Assembly (NCBI RefSeq): GCF_034661235.1
Contig: NZ_CP141059.1
Coordinates: 868,001 to 932,000, forward strand
Direction of reading: 5' to 3'
Length of the DNA: 64,000 nt
Source of the DNA: Nocardioides bizhenqiangii
Lineage (GTDB): Bacteria; Actinomycetota; Actinomycetes; Propionibacteriales; Nocardioidaceae
Below, one piece after another: positions 1 to 8,663 of this stretch. Within the stretch, counting starts at the first letter, position 1. The number at the start of each line of letters is the position of its first letter. A program made the position numbers and the translations under genes. The notes beneath the pieces are model-generated. The model had not been told where the DNA came from and ran no database searches. It saw nothing but the letters and a program-made list of their open reading frames with translations.

Positions 1-24
1 AGGAACGGCATCCACCCTTTCCCA

Positions 25-50
25 TGACACGGGACGTCCAGCCCGTGTCA
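25..50. terminator. Perfect 9-bp hairpin at window start
   Basis: TGACACGGG pairs perfectly with CCCGTGTCA across an 8-nt loop. No U-tract follows on either strand, so it could be a terminator of a gene outside the window or only a palindrome. The rest of 1-290 holds no convincing gene. Confidence 0.3.
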
Positions 51-161
51 CATCCAGGCCGGCAGGCCACGGTTTGCAGCCCGCTCGGGGTCTCGCCCCG
101 CACCGGAAGCCACCGCACCGCCCGCCACACCCACCCAGGCGACGACCCACCAACCCACCCC

Positions 162-199
162 CCGCGCGAAGCGCGGAAAACCCGGCGCGTAGCGCCGGG
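162..199. repeat. Two tandem tight hairpins
   Basis: CCGCGC-GAA-GCGCGG (162-176) is followed after AAAA by CCCGGCGC-GTA-GCGCCGGG (181-199). Both stems are perfect with 3-nt loops. They lie in the gene-free stretch 1-290 upstream of the terC riboswitch. Possible roles are a double terminator of an upstream transcript or a REP-type palindrome. Confidence 0.4.
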
Positions 200-290
200 A
201 ACGACCGGCCCGGACCACATCTGCCTCGGCGGTGTCCGCGAGGAGATGGCGATGCGGGAGCCCGCCGGGGGCTGTGGAAGGATGACTTCA

Positions 291-393
291 CCAGAGGGGA
301 GTATTCCTCCGCTGCGTTCTCGTCAGTACGGTCGGACCTACGGGTTCGGGCCCGGGAGCGCAGGTCGCCGGTCGGTGGCGGAAGAGACCTCGG
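291..393 (+). promoter_or_regulatory. yybP-ykoY manganese riboswitch, terC leader
   Basis: The leader has the hallmarks of the yybP-ykoY (Mn2+) aptamer. A GAGG strand (294-297) opens into the conserved GGGGAGTA box (296-303). A second loop CGTCAGTACG (321-330) resembles the family's CGUCAACACG loop. The closing side GAGACCTC (384-391) pairs back with GAGG. It lies 37 nt upstream of a TerC-family gene, a classic target. Known family role: Mn2+ binding turns on exporter expression. Assignment is by motif and context; a covariance-model search has not been run. Confidence 0.8.
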
Positions 394-429
394 GCGACCG
401 GCCGACCCCCGATCACCGAGAGGCTCTCA

Positions 430-1464
430 GTGGACGTCACCACCCTGGAATGGACCATCACGATCGCCGCCACCATCGGCGTGCTGTTGTTCGACGTCAT
501 CGTCATCGCCCGCGACCCGCGCGAGCCCTCGATGAGGGAGTGCGCGGTTGCGCTCAGCTTCTACATCGGTGCGGCGCTGGCGTTCGGACTCTTCGTGTGG
601 CTCCACCACGGCCAGGACTACGGCATCGAGTTCTACACCGGCTGGCTGACGGAGTACTCGTTGTCGATCGACAACCTCTTCGTCTTCATCATCCTGATGG
701 CGGCGCTCAAGGTGCCCAGGAAGTACCAGCAGGAGGCGCTGCTCGTCGGCATCGTGCTCGCGCTGATCTTCCGCGGCATCTTCATTGCGCTCGGCTACGC
801 CCTCATCGAGAACTTCAGCTGGGTGTTCTACATCTTCGGGGCATTCCTGGTCTACACGGCCTACGGGCTGGTGAAGTCGTACCGCACCCATGAGGACGAG
901 CACCCCGAGGACAACGTGGCGGTGCGGTTCGCCCGCAGCCACCTGAAGGTCGGCGAGTCGTACCACGGGCTGAAGCTCTGGTACCACGAGAACGGCGTCC
1001 GCCTCGTGTCGCCGATCGTGATCGTGATCATCGCGCTCGGCGTCACCGACATCCTGTTCGCGCTGGACTCGATCCCGGCGATCTTCGGGATCACCCAGGA
1101 GCCGTACCTCGTCTTCACGGCGAACGTGTTCGCCCTGATGGGCCTCCGGCAGCTCTACTTCCTGCTCGGCGGACTCCTGCAGCGGCTGGTCTACCTCTCC
1201 CTGGGCCTGGCGTTCATCCTCGCGTTCATCGGCGTGAAGCTGGTGCTGCACGCCCTGCACGAGAACGAGCTGCCCTTCATCAACGACGGTCACCACGTGA
1301 CGGCCGCCCCGGAGATCTCGTCTCTGGTCAGTCTCGGCGTCATCATCGCGACGCTGGTCCTGACCGCCGTCGCCAGCCTGGCCAAGTCCGCCAAGGACGA
1401 CCGCGAGGCCGAGGCCGTGGCGAGCGATCTCGACGACACCCCGGGCGCGGACTGGAAGGACTGA
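430..1464 (+). CDS. TerC/Alx-family membrane protein, probable Mn2+ exporter
   Basis: A 344-residue integral membrane protein with about nine hydrophobic segments. The two family signatures are present: EYSLSIDNLFVF at residues 75-86 and the GVTDILFALDSIPAIFGIT segment near 205-223, whose acidic residues are thought to handle the metal. The C-terminal ~35 residues are charged and cytoplasmic. Start is GTG 430, 37 nt after the riboswitch. TerC/Alx/MeeF proteins act in manganese export, and the riboswitch supports that over tellurite resistance. It is followed after 67 nt by an unrelated FHA-ABC gene. Confidence 0.85.
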   Translation: MDVTTLEWTITIAATIGVLLFDVIVIARDPREPSMRECAVALSFYIGAALAFGLFVWLHHGQDYGIEFYTGWLTEYSLSIDNLFVFIILMAALKVPRKYQQEALLVGIVLALIFRGIFIALGYALIENFSWVFYIFGAFLVYTAYGLVKSYRTHEDEHPEDNVAVRFARSHLKVGESYHGLKLWYHENGVRLVSPIVIVIIALGVTDILFALDSIPAIFGITQEPYLVFTANVFALMGLRQLYFLLGGLLQRLVYLSLGLAFILAFIGVKLVLHALHENELPFINDGHHVTAAPEISSLVSLGVIIATLVLTAVASLAKSAKDDREAEAVASDLDDTPGADWKD

Positions 1465-1531
1465 CCCGCCCCAGGCTGGGCACCGTTAGGGTTCTGCTGC
1501 ACTTCCCGCTTCCAGACTCCCGACGAGGCCC

Positions 1532-4093
1532 ATGACGAACGCACCCAGCCGTCACGCCGGCCGACCGCACCTGCGGGTGGAGTCGGCCGGGATGACGAGG
1601 ACGTACGACGGCGACCGCGTGCTGATCGGTCGCGAGGCCGACTGCCAGGTCGTCGTCAGCGAGCCCAGCGCGTCGCGGCACCACGCCGTCGTGCAGCGCG
1701 AGGGTGACGGCTGGATCGTGGTCGACACCAGCAGCAACGGGACGTTCGTGCGAGGTCAGCGGATCGACCGGATGGCCGTGCCGGTGAACCCGCTGAGCCT
1801 CCACGTGGGCGGTCCGGCGGGCGAGGCAGTGGTCGTCAGCCTGGTCGATGTTCCCGCCCCGGGGCCGGCGTCGCGACCCGTCCGGCCTCCTCAGCAACCC
1901 GCTGCCACGAGCCCGCCTCCGCCGTACCAGCCTCCCTCGAAACAGCCGTCGTCGCCGGACTCCGAGTGGTGGCGCAACCTGCCGCCGCCCCAGCTGCCGG
2001 CGGGCGCGGCGCCGGCGGACGCCTGGCAGCCGCAGGAGGTGGTCCCGCCCGGCCAGCTGCCGCACAACCAGTCGGTCGTGCTCCCGCAGCAGGTCGCCGC
2101 AGGGAAAGCGCTCACCATCGGCCGCGGCCAGGACAACGCCGTCGTCCTCGATGATCCGCTCGTCAGCCGGCACCATGCCGTGCTCCAGCCCGGCGGTCCC
2201 GGGCAGCCGGCCGTCCTGCAGGACCTCGGCAGCTTCAACGGCACCTTCGTCAACGGCCGCAAGGTCGAGGGGTCGGCGCAGCTCGCGGTGGGCGCCGAGG
2301 TGATCTTCGGCAACCAGACGTTCCGCTGGGACGGCACCCAGTTGCTGGCGTCCGCGACGACCCACGAGTTCACGCTGTACGCGGACGGCCTGACCACCGT
2401 CCTCCCGGACGGACGGCAGCTGCTCCAGCACGCGTCGTTCAAGCTCCGGCCGTCGAGCCTGACCGCGGTGATCGGTCCGTCCGGTGCCGGCAAGTCGACG
2501 CTTCTCGGTGCCCTCACCGGCCTCCGGCCCGCGACGCACGGACGGGTCATCTGGCAGGGGCACGACCTCTACGCCCACTACGACCAGCTCCGGTTCCAGA
2601 TCGGACTGGTGCCGCAGCAGGACATCCAGCACCCGCAGCTCAAGGTGCGCCAGGCGCTCCGGTTCGCCGCCCAGCTCCGGCTCCCACCTGACACCAGCAG
2701 GCCCGAGCAGGACGCCCGGGTGCACCAGGTCGCCGACCAGCTCCAGCTGACGTCGCGGCTCGACAACCGGATCGGCACCCAGCTCTCGGGCGGCCAGAAG
2801 AAGCGGGTGTCGATCGCTACAGAGCTGCTCACCGCACCGCCGCTGCTGTTCCTCGACGAGCCGACGTCCGGGCTCGACCCGGGACTCGACCTCGAGGTGA
2901 TGAAGCAGCTCCGTGGCCTCGCCGACGGCGGCCGGGTGGTCATGGTCGTCACCCACTCCGTGCTGGCGCTCGACGTCTGCGACGACGTCATGGTGCTCGC
3001 GCCGGGTGGCCGGATCGCGTACTTCGGACCACCGTCGGGCGTGCTCGCCCACTTCGGTTGCGCCAGCTATCCGGAGGTCTTCGACCTCCTCGACGACCCC
3101 AACCTCTGGCAGCGGATCCCCGCACCGGCCCCGCTCGCGGCGACGACCGGCGCGCTGCCACCGCCCACCGCGGGCGTACCGGCCCCGCCTCGTCAGTCGC
3201 TCGGCCGCCAGCTGTCGACACTGGTCCGCCGCAACGCCGCGGTCGTCGTCTCGGACCGGCTGCTCCTCGGCATGTTGCTCCTGCTGCCGCTGATCCTGGG
3301 CGGGCTCAGCCGGCTGGTGCCCGGCTCGAGCGGCCTCTCGCTCGACGACACCCGACGCTGTCCCGGTCAGACCGAGCGGATCGGCGACGGGATGTGCCAG
3401 GCCTTCCAAGGGGAGACGCCGGTCGGCCCGCCCGTCCGGATGATCTTCGACCCGGGCGAGGCGACCCAGCGACTGATCGTGCTCCTGGTCGCCGCCTGCC
3501 TGATGGGCACCGCGATCGCCATCCGGGAGCTGGTGGGGGAGCGGCCGATCTTCCGCCGGGAGTACGCCGTAGGGCTGTCGCCCGGGGTCTACTTCCTCAG
3601 CAAGGTGCTGGTGCTCGGCACCGCGGCGTTCGTCCAGGGTCTCCTGGTCACGTTCATCGCCGTCGTCGGCCTGCCGGGCGCCGACGGCCAGCTGGGCACG
3701 CTGCGGGTCGCGTTCACGATCGGTGCGCTCGCGTTCACCATGGCGGTCGTGGGGCTGGCGCTGTCGGCCCTCGTGACGAGCACCGAGCAGACGATGCCGA
3801 CCCTCGTCGGCGTCATCATGATCCAGCTCGTGCTCTCCGGGTCTCTGTTCGCGATCGCCGGCCGGCCGGTCCTCGAGCAGGTCGCCTGGCTCTCCCCCTC
3901 CCGGTGGGGCTACGCCGCCTGTGCGTCGGCGATGGGACTGGTCCGCGGCCAGGTGGACCGCGAGGACGAGGACTGGATCGCGCTCGCCGGCGCCGGTCAC
4001 TACTTCATGGACCTCGCTGTGCTCGGCTTCCTCGGCGCGGTCGCGTTCGGCATCGGCATGTGGCTCACCTACCGCAGCGCTACGGAGGACTGA
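1532..4093 (+). CDS. Tandem-FHA ABC transporter (ATPase-permease fusion)
   Basis: 853 residues in this order: FHA1 at about 20-90 (IGRE...SRHH...NGTFVRG), a Pro-rich linker, FHA2 at about 190-265 (IGRG...SRHH...NGTFVNG), and an ABC domain with Walker A GPSGAGKST, signature LSGGQKKR and Walker B LLFLDEPTSGLD. An ABC-2 membrane domain of about six helices follows. This layout matches mycobacterial Rv1747, whose FHA domains bind phosphothreonine left by a Ser/Thr kinase. Exported substrate unknown. A TAGGGT -10-like box lies about 40 nt before ATG 1532. The two kinases in this window are candidate partners (inference). Confidence 0.85.
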   Translation: MTNAPSRHAGRPHLRVESAGMTRTYDGDRVLIGREADCQVVVSEPSASRHHAVVQREGDGWIVVDTSSNGTFVRGQRIDRMAVPVNPLSLHVGGPAGEAVVVSLVDVPAPGPASRPVRPPQQPAATSPPPPYQPPSKQPSSPDSEWWRNLPPPQLPAGAAPADAWQPQEVVPPGQLPHNQSVVLPQQVAAGKALTIGRGQDNAVVLDDPLVSRHHAVLQPGGPGQPAVLQDLGSFNGTFVNGRKVEGSAQLAVGAEVIFGNQTFRWDGTQLLASATTHEFTLYADGLTTVLPDGRQLLQHASFKLRPSSLTAVIGPSGAGKSTLLGALTGLRPATHGRVIWQGHDLYAHYDQLRFQIGLVPQQDIQHPQLKVRQALRFAAQLRLPPDTSRPEQDARVHQVADQLQLTSRLDNRIGTQLSGGQKKRVSIATELLTAPPLLFLDEPTSGLDPGLDLEVMKQLRGLADGGRVVMVVTHSVLALDVCDDVMVLAPGGRIAYFGPPSGVLAHFGCASYPEVFDLLDDPNLWQRIPAPAPLAATTGALPPPTAGVPAPPRQSLGRQLSTLVRRNAAVVVSDRLLLGMLLLLPLILGGLSRLVPGSSGLSLDDTRRCPGQTERIGDGMCQAFQGETPVGPPVRMIFDPGEATQRLIVLLVAACLMGTAIAIRELVGERPIFRREYAVGLSPGVYFLSKVLVLGTAAFVQGLLVTFIAVVGLPGADGQLGTLRVAFTIGALAFTMAVVGLALSALVTSTEQTMPTLVGVIMIQLVLSGSLFAIAGRPVLEQVAWLSPSRWGYAACASAMGLVRGQVDREDEDWIALAGAGHYFMDLAVLGFLGAVAFGIGMWLTYRSATED

Positions 4094-4098
4094 TCCGG

Positions 4099-4210
4099 AT
4101 TGCGCGAGCGCGTCGCACCATCGTGCGGCACCGCACGGGCCATCGCTCCGCTCGACCCGCGGGCACCGCACGATGCGGGTTTCGCCCGCGGTGCGCCACG
4201 CTGCCGCGCG
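4099..4210 (+). repeat. Intergenic palindromic element, copy A
   Basis: A ~112-bp GC-rich imperfect palindrome beginning ATTGCGCGAGCG and ending CACGCTGCCGCGCG. It fills most of the gap before the flavin monooxygenase gene. A second copy at 16462-16568, on the opposite strand, shares most of its length (roughly 75-80% by eye, including GTGCGGCACCGC, CCATCGC and CACGCTGCCGCGC). The core ATCGTGCGG/CCGCACGAT can form a stem. It behaves like a REP/MITE-type intergenic repeat; no transposase is nearby. Confidence 0.65.
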
Positions 4211-4262
4211 ACCAGCCGGCGGGCTGGGAATGTCCCGGGCGCTCGCAGTCTTGTTATTGGAG

Positions 4263-5312
4263 ATGCCATCTCCCGTCCTCTCCGTCCTCGACCTGGTCCC
4301 GGTCCGCTCCGACCAGACGTCCGCCGACGCCGTCGCCGCCTCCATCGAGCTCGCGCGCACGGCCGACCGGCTCGGGTTCCGCCGCTACTGGGTCGCCGAG
4401 CACCACAACATGCCGGCGGTCGCCGCCACCAACCCGCCGGTCCTCGTCGGACTGCTGGCCGGGCGGACCTCGCGGATCAGGGTCGGTTCCGGCGGGGTGA
4501 TGCTCCCCAACCACGCCCCGCTCGTCGTCGCCGAGCAGTTCGCGCTTCTCGAAGCGGCCTTCCCGGGCCGGATCGATCTCGGCATCGGCCGGGCACCGGG
4601 CACCGACCCGGTCACGTCGTGGGCGCTGCGGCACGGTGCCGGCGGTGTCAGCGACGAGGCGGTCAACCGGTTCCCTGAGTACGTCGACAACGTGCTCGCG
4701 ATGATGGAGCCGGACGGCGTCGGCCTCGCGCTGCGTGGCCGCACCCACGTGCTGAAGGCGACCCCGTCGGCCGGGTCGGTCCCGCAGATCTGGTTGCTCG
4801 GCTCGTCCGACTACTCCGCCCGGCTCGCGGCCGAGAAAGGGATGCCCTACGTCTTCGCCCACCACTTCTCCGGGTCGGGCACGGCCGAGGCGCTGGATCT
4901 CTACCGCAGCACCTTCCGCCCCTCGCCCGAGCTCGAGGCGCCGCGCACCTTCCTCACGGTCAACGCCGCGGTCGCGGACTCGGTCGACGAGGCCGAGCGG
5001 CTGGCTCTTCCGCAGCTGCTGCAGATGGTCGCGCTCCGCACCGGGCAGCCGCTGACCGCCCAGCGCCTGGTCGAGGACGCCGAGAAGGATGTCGCCGACG
5101 GACTGCCGGAGTCGCACCAGAGCCTGATCGACGCCATGCGGCGCCGCTGGGTGATCGGCGACGCGGACGGTGCTCTGGCGGAGATCGAGCGGCTGGCGGC
5201 GTCGTACGACGTCGACGAGGTGATGGTGCACCCGGTCGCGGGCGCCGTGGCCGGCACCGATCCGGGCAGCGCGCCGGCCCGGGTGCGGACCCTTGAGCTG
5301 CTCGGGAGCTGA
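4263..5312 (+). CDS. LLM-class flavin-dependent monooxygenase (MsnO8-like)
   Basis: 349 residues from ATG 4263. The N-terminus (LSVLDLVPVRSDQ), FRRYWVAEHHNMP and RIDLGIGRAPGTDP are typical of the luciferase-like TIM barrel that uses reduced F420 or FMN; cofactor and substrate cannot be told from sequence. The preceding TTGTTATTGGAG could be a -10 region directly before a leaderless start. An in-frame ATG at 4230 is the alternative. The gene follows palindromic repeat copy A and appears monocistronic. Confidence 0.8.
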   Translation: MPSPVLSVLDLVPVRSDQTSADAVAASIELARTADRLGFRRYWVAEHHNMPAVAATNPPVLVGLLAGRTSRIRVGSGGVMLPNHAPLVVAEQFALLEAAFPGRIDLGIGRAPGTDPVTSWALRHGAGGVSDEAVNRFPEYVDNVLAMMEPDGVGLALRGRTHVLKATPSAGSVPQIWLLGSSDYSARLAAEKGMPYVFAHHFSGSGTAEALDLYRSTFRPSPELEAPRTFLTVNAAVADSVDEAERLALPQLLQMVALRTGQPLTAQRLVEDAEKDVADGLPESHQSLIDAMRRRWVIGDADGALAEIERLAASYDVDEVMVHPVAGAVAGTDPGSAPARVRTLELLGS

Positions 5313-5332
5313 GCACCGCTAGCCTGCGCGGC

Positions 5333-6247
5333 GTGGTGCGCTCGATGCTCGCGGCCGGTGCAGCCGCCCTGTTCCTCTCCGCGTGCTCGGGTGACGACGG
5401 ATCCGCGAGTGGCGGGACGGACGACCCGGAGCCGATCGACGACGTCTGCGCGCTCCTCCCGCCGGAGGACGCCACGCGTATCGTCGGGGCGAGCTACCTG
5501 CGCGCCCGTGAGCCCGCCCCGGACCTGCCGTTCCGGCTCTGCTCCTACCGGCAGTCCGAGGACGAGGCGCCGTTCACCCTGACCGTCAGTGCCGGGGAAG
5601 GGGACCTCGACCAGGTCGTGCGGGGCCTCGAGATGTACGGCGAGGTGAGCGAGCAGCCGATCGACGTACCCGGCGCCGACGACGCGGTCGTCCTCTCCAC
5701 CGACGACGGCGACCTGGCGATCGAGCAGGTGGCCGCCGAGGCGGACGGCAACGCGTACGTGGTGACCTTCGGTGGCTCGACCGAGGTCGCCGTCCGGCTA
5801 CTGTCGGCGACGCTCGGCGAGGACGCCGTCGACCACTCGGGTGCGCCGGTGCCCGACGTGTGTGTGCTTGATCCGCAGGTCACCTCCGTCCTGGGGCGCC
5901 GGGCCGAGCGGGAAGCCGGCCCGGCGGAGGAGGCGTGGTCCTCGTGTTCCTGGGAGACCGGCACGGGCACCAGCGCGACCCTCAGCACGGCCCGCGACGC
6001 CGGCGACCTGGACCGCTACCTCGCCGAGCACGGGTACGTCCCCGAGGGCGTCACGCTCCAGCCGATCCAGGTGCCGGGGGCCGACGCCGCGTTGCTGGTC
6101 CGGGGCCCTGCCGCTACGGTGAGCCAGGCATCCGGCCTGGCCCAGGTCGGGCCCGTGATCTACGAGGTCGAGGTCGACGATCCCGCGACCGGCCGAGCGG
6201 CCGAGATCGCTCGCGAGCTGCTTGCCGCCGCGATTGGGAGTTCGTGA
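5333..6247 (+). CDS. Secreted lipoprotein, DUF3558-like with duplicated halves
   Basis: 304 residues. The signal peptide ends in lipobox LSAC with Cys18, predicting a membrane-anchored extracellular protein. Two related halves are visible. Each opens with VC[AV]L (near residues 39 and 182), followed about 30 residues later by CS[YW] (LCSYR and SCSWE), and each ends in an alpha/beta segment with a central PGAD. This resembles actinobacterial DUF3558-type lipoproteins; function unknown. TAGCCT (5320-5325) lies 7 nt before GTG 5333, so translation is probably leaderless. Confidence 0.65.
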   Translation: MVRSMLAAGAAALFLSACSGDDGSASGGTDDPEPIDDVCALLPPEDATRIVGASYLRAREPAPDLPFRLCSYRQSEDEAPFTLTVSAGEGDLDQVVRGLEMYGEVSEQPIDVPGADDAVVLSTDDGDLAIEQVAAEADGNAYVVTFGGSTEVAVRLLSATLGEDAVDHSGAPVPDVCVLDPQVTSVLGRRAEREAGPAEEAWSSCSWETGTGTSATLSTARDAGDLDRYLAEHGYVPEGVTLQPIQVPGADAALLVRGPAATVSQASGLAQVGPVIYEVEVDDPATGRAAEIARELLAAAIGSS

Positions 6248-6439
6248 ACAGATTCCACTAAACTGGCGTGTCGGCCCAACGTGGGTCTACGTCGTCATGC
6301 TCGCGGCTGCCCGTCGGAGTCAAGTACTCAGCGGGTTTTGAGCGCGGCGATGTGGCTGCACGAGGTCCACCGGCTCCGCTTCCGGGCGGAGCAGGAGGTT
6401 CCCGGGCCACCGGAAGACGAACCCAACCTGAAGGACGGC
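6248..6439 (+). promoter_or_regulatory. infA promoter and structured leader
   Basis: This 192-nt gap contains TAAACT near 6257-6262 as a candidate -10 and a perfect hairpin GCTCCGC/GCGGAGC (6373-6379/6386-6392). AAGGAC just before ATG 6440 is the ribosome-binding site. In-frame upstream ATG codons exist but have no conserved product, so the leader is probably untranslated. Confidence 0.4.
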
Positions 6440-6661
6440 ATGGCGAAAAAAGAAGGCGTCATCGAGATGGAGGGCTCCGTTGTGGAGGCCCTTCCTAACG
6501 CGATGTTCCGCGTCGAGCTGAGCAACGGCCACAAGGTCCTTGCTCACATCAGCGGAAAGATGCGCCAGCACTACATCCGGATCCTCCCCGAGGACCGGGT
6601 CGTCGTGGAGCTTTCGCCGTACGACCTTTCCCGGGGCCGGATCGTCTACCGCTACAAGTAA
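6440..6661 (+). CDS. infA: Translation initiation factor IF-1
   Basis: 73 residues, the standard bacterial length. The sequence [12 protein letters not shown]...[22 protein letters not shown] is an S1-type OB fold that occupies the ribosomal A site during initiation. The ending [10 protein letters not shown] is typical of the family. ATG 6440 is chosen because it gives the exact family length and has AAGGAC upstream. It opens the infA-rpmJ-rpsM-rpsK-rpsD-rpoA-rplQ block and is followed after 29 nt by rpmJ. Confidence 0.97.
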   Translation: MAKKEGVIEMEGSVVEALPNAMFRVELSNGHKVLAHISGKMRQHYIRILPEDRVVVELSPYDLSRGRIVYRYK

Positions 6662-6690
6662 CGAACCGCCGCAACCAAGAAAGGGCTGAC

Positions 6691-6804
6691 ATGAAGGTCA
6701 ACCCGAGCGTCAAGCCGATCTGTGACAAGTGCAAGGTGATCCGTCGCCACGGCCGAGTCATGGTGATCTGTGAAAACCCGCGCCACAAGCAGCGCCAGGG
6801 CTGA
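6691..6804 (+). CDS. rpmJ: 50S ribosomal protein L36 (bL36), zinc-ribbon form
   Basis: 37 residues, starting [15 protein letters not shown]. The zinc-binding CxxC (Cys11, Cys14), Cys27 and His32 are all present, so this is the C+ form that needs zinc. Some actinobacteria carry a second, zinc-free L36 elsewhere that replaces it under zinc starvation. AGAAAGG about 10 nt upstream is the ribosome-binding site. Position between infA and rpsM is the conserved one. Confidence 0.97.
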   Translation: MKVNPSVKPICDKCKVIRRHGRVMVICENPRHKQRQG

Positions 6805-7053
6805 TTTGAACGGGCCGAGCGTGTCTCCGCAACTAGGTGGAGGAAGCAAGCTTCCGAAAGAGTTGCTCCCGACACGCTGCCGGCCGGAGTTGGATCGGTC
6901 AGGGCCCGGCGCACACAACTGAATAACCTCTGCAGCGTGATCGCACTTCCGTCTTACGACGGGAGCCACCGTCGGAACTGAGGCCGGCGCCGTCCTTCGG
7001 ACGGGAGCATCACGCACGACACCTCAGTGGAATCCCAAGGAGAAACGCCAAAC
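6805..7053 (+). promoter_or_regulatory. Structured rpmJ-rpsM spacer, candidate r-protein leader
   Basis: 249 nt without a gene but with nested hairpins. The first (6818-6878) pairs AGCGTGTC with GACACGCT and GCAACT with AGTTGC around an inner GGAAGC/GCTTCC stem. The second is GACGG/CCGTC (6958-6973). The third has ACTGAGG (6977-6983) pairing with CCTCAGT (7022-7028) around CCGTCC-TTC-GGACGG, ending just before the rpsM SD AAGGAGAA (7037-7044). Placement matches the enterobacterial alpha-operon leader bound by S4, but the fold is not the same. Confidence 0.5.
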
Positions 7054-7431
7054 ATGGCACGTCTCGTCGGAGTCGACCTGCCGCGCGACAAGCGCATCGA
7101 GGTCGCACTCACCTACATCTACGGCATCGGCCGTACCCGCGCCCAGAAGCTGCTGGAAGCCACCGGGGTCAGCCCCGACCTGCGCGTCCACGAGCTGGGT
7201 GATGAAGAGCTGGTCAAGCTTCGCGACGCCATCGACGGCGCGGACATCAAGATCGAGGGTGACCTCCGTCGCGAGGTCCAAGCCGACATCCGTCGCAAGA
7301 TCGAGATCGGCAGCTACCAGGGTCGCCGCCACCGCCAGGGCCTTCCGGTCCGCGGTCAGCGCACCAAGACCAACGCTCGTACCCGCAAGGGCCCGAAGCG
7401 CACGGTTGCCGGCAAGAAGAAGGCCAAGTGA
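7054..7431 (+). CDS. rpsM: 30S ribosomal protein S13 (uS13)
   Basis: 125 residues. The start [22 protein letters not shown] and the helix-two-turn-helix with IYGIGRTRA are diagnostic. The basic tail ([14 protein letters not shown]) reaches towards the P-site tRNA. ATG 7054 is chosen over the upstream in-frame codon because AAGGAGAA lies 9 nt before it and it matches the conserved N-terminus. S13 sits in the 30S head and forms bridges to the 50S subunit. Confidence 0.97.
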   Translation: MARLVGVDLPRDKRIEVALTYIYGIGRTRAQKLLEATGVSPDLRVHELGDEELVKLRDAIDGADIKIEGDLRREVQADIRRKIEIGSYQGRRHRQGLPVRGQRTKTNARTRKGPKRTVAGKKKAK

Positions 7432-7510
7432 TCTGAACAGTCGCTGCCTCCGGGCACCGCACTGTCTGCAGTCACTGGCACACCGACCAGCTTTCTCAAG
7501 GAGTTAATGC

Positions 7511-7909
7511 ATGCCTCCCAAGGCTCGCGCGGCCAAGAAGGTCCGCCGCAAGGAGAAGAAGAACGTCGCTCAGGGCGAAGCCCACATCAAGAGCACGTTC
7601 AACAACACGATCGTCACGATCACCGACCCGACCGGTGCGGTGATCTCGTGGGCGTCCGCCGGCACCGTCGGCTTCAAGGGCTCCCGCAAGTCCACCCCGT
7701 ACGCCGCGCAGATGGCCGCCGAGGCCGCCGGTCGTCGGGCGATGGAGCACGGCATGAAGAAGATCGACGTCTTCGTCAAGGGCCCGGGCTCGGGCCGCGA
7801 GACGGCGATCCGGTCCCTGGGTGCCATCGGCCTCGAGGTCGGCACCATCCAGGACGTCACCCCTGCCCCCCACAACGGTTGCCGCCCGCCCAAGCGCCGG
7901 CGCGTCTGA
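7511..7909 (+). CDS. rpsK: 30S ribosomal protein S11 (uS11)
   Basis: 132 residues. [39 protein letters not shown] and the C-terminal [16 protein letters not shown] are family hallmarks. It lies on the 30S platform near the mRNA exit. An SD AAGGAG precedes ATG 7511. The 79-nt gap after rpsM shows no obvious terminator, so cotranscription is likely. Confidence 0.97.
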   Translation: MPPKARAAKKVRRKEKKNVAQGEAHIKSTFNNTIVTITDPTGAVISWASAGTVGFKGSRKSTPYAAQMAAEAAGRRAMEHGMKKIDVFVKGPGSGRETAIRSLGAIGLEVGTIQDVTPAPHNGCRPPKRRRV

Positions 7910-7938
7910 CCCGACACTGAAGAAGGAGAGCGAACGAT

Positions 7939-8547
7939 ATGGCCCGCTACACCGGCCCCATCACCAAGAAGTCGCGCCGTCTCGGTGTCGACCTGATCGG
8001 CGGCGACGCCGCATTCGAGAAGCGTCCCTACCCGCCGGGCCAGCACGGCCGCGCGCGGATCAAGGAGAGCGAGTACCGCAACCAGCTGCAGGAGAAGCAG
8101 AAGGCGCGTTACACCTACGGCATCCTCGAGAAGCAGTTCCACAAGTACTACGTCGAGGCCGCTCGCCGGCAGGGCAAGACCGGTGACAACCTGCTCCAAC
8201 TGCTGGAGTGCCGTCTCGACAACGTGGTCTACCGCGCCGGGTTCGCCCGCACGCGTCGTCACGCCCGCCAGCTGGTGACCCACGGTCACTTCCTGGTCAA
8301 CGGCAAGAAGGTCGACATCCCCTCGTTCCAGGTCACGCAGTACGACATCATCGACGTCCGCGAGAAGTCGCTGGAGATGACGCCGTTCATCGTCGCCCGG
8401 GAGACCCACGGCGAGCGGATCGTGCCGGCCTGGCTCGAGGCGCTCCCCACGCGGATGCGCATCCTGGTGCACCAGCTGCCGGTCCGGGAACAGATCGACA
8501 TCCCGGTCCAGGAGCAGCTCATCGTCGAGTACTACTCGAAGAAGTGA
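7939..8547 (+). CDS. rpsD: 30S ribosomal protein S4 (uS4), zinc-free form
   Basis: 202 residues. The N-terminal domain RYTGPITKKSRRLG.DL lacks the four-cysteine zinc site of C+ S4 proteins. The S4 RNA-binding domain (LECRLDNVVYRAGFA.TRRHARQLVTHGHFLVNGKKV) spans about residues 92-150. S4 starts 30S body assembly and represses its own operon in E. coli and B. subtilis, so it is the natural ligand to test on the structured rpsM leader. SD AAGGAGAG precedes ATG 7939. Confidence 0.97.
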   Translation: MARYTGPITKKSRRLGVDLIGGDAAFEKRPYPPGQHGRARIKESEYRNQLQEKQKARYTYGILEKQFHKYYVEAARRQGKTGDNLLQLLECRLDNVVYRAGFARTRRHARQLVTHGHFLVNGKKVDIPSFQVTQYDIIDVREKSLEMTPFIVARETHGERIVPAWLEALPTRMRILVHQLPVREQIDIPVQEQLIVEYYSKK

Positions 8548-8548
8548 T

Positions 8549-8583
8549 GTGAGTGGGGGGCCGTGCCTGACCAGGCCCCTCAC
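8549..8583 (+). promoter_or_regulatory. Hairpin between rpsD and rpoA
   Basis: GTGAG...GGGCC (8549 onward) pairs with GGCCCCTCAC (8574-8583) with a small bulge. It lies 80 nt upstream of rpoA. No U-run follows, so it looks more like a processing site, pause or partial attenuator than a full terminator. Confidence 0.35.
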
Positions 8584-8663
8584 CACCCAATCCCAGCTCC
8601 AACCGTCCAAGCACCACGTCTGGGCCCTCATATAGCGGTCGGTCCGGAAAGGATAAGAACACA

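Noticed and set aside
1..290. Frames from 24 and 74 on the plus strand
   Set aside because: They run through the riboswitch and out of frame into terC, with Pro/Arg/His-rich low-complexity translation.
1343..4360. 1005-codon open frame on the minus strand
   Set aside because: Antisense to the FHA-ABC gene, composition typical of a shadow frame, no start signal and no known domain.
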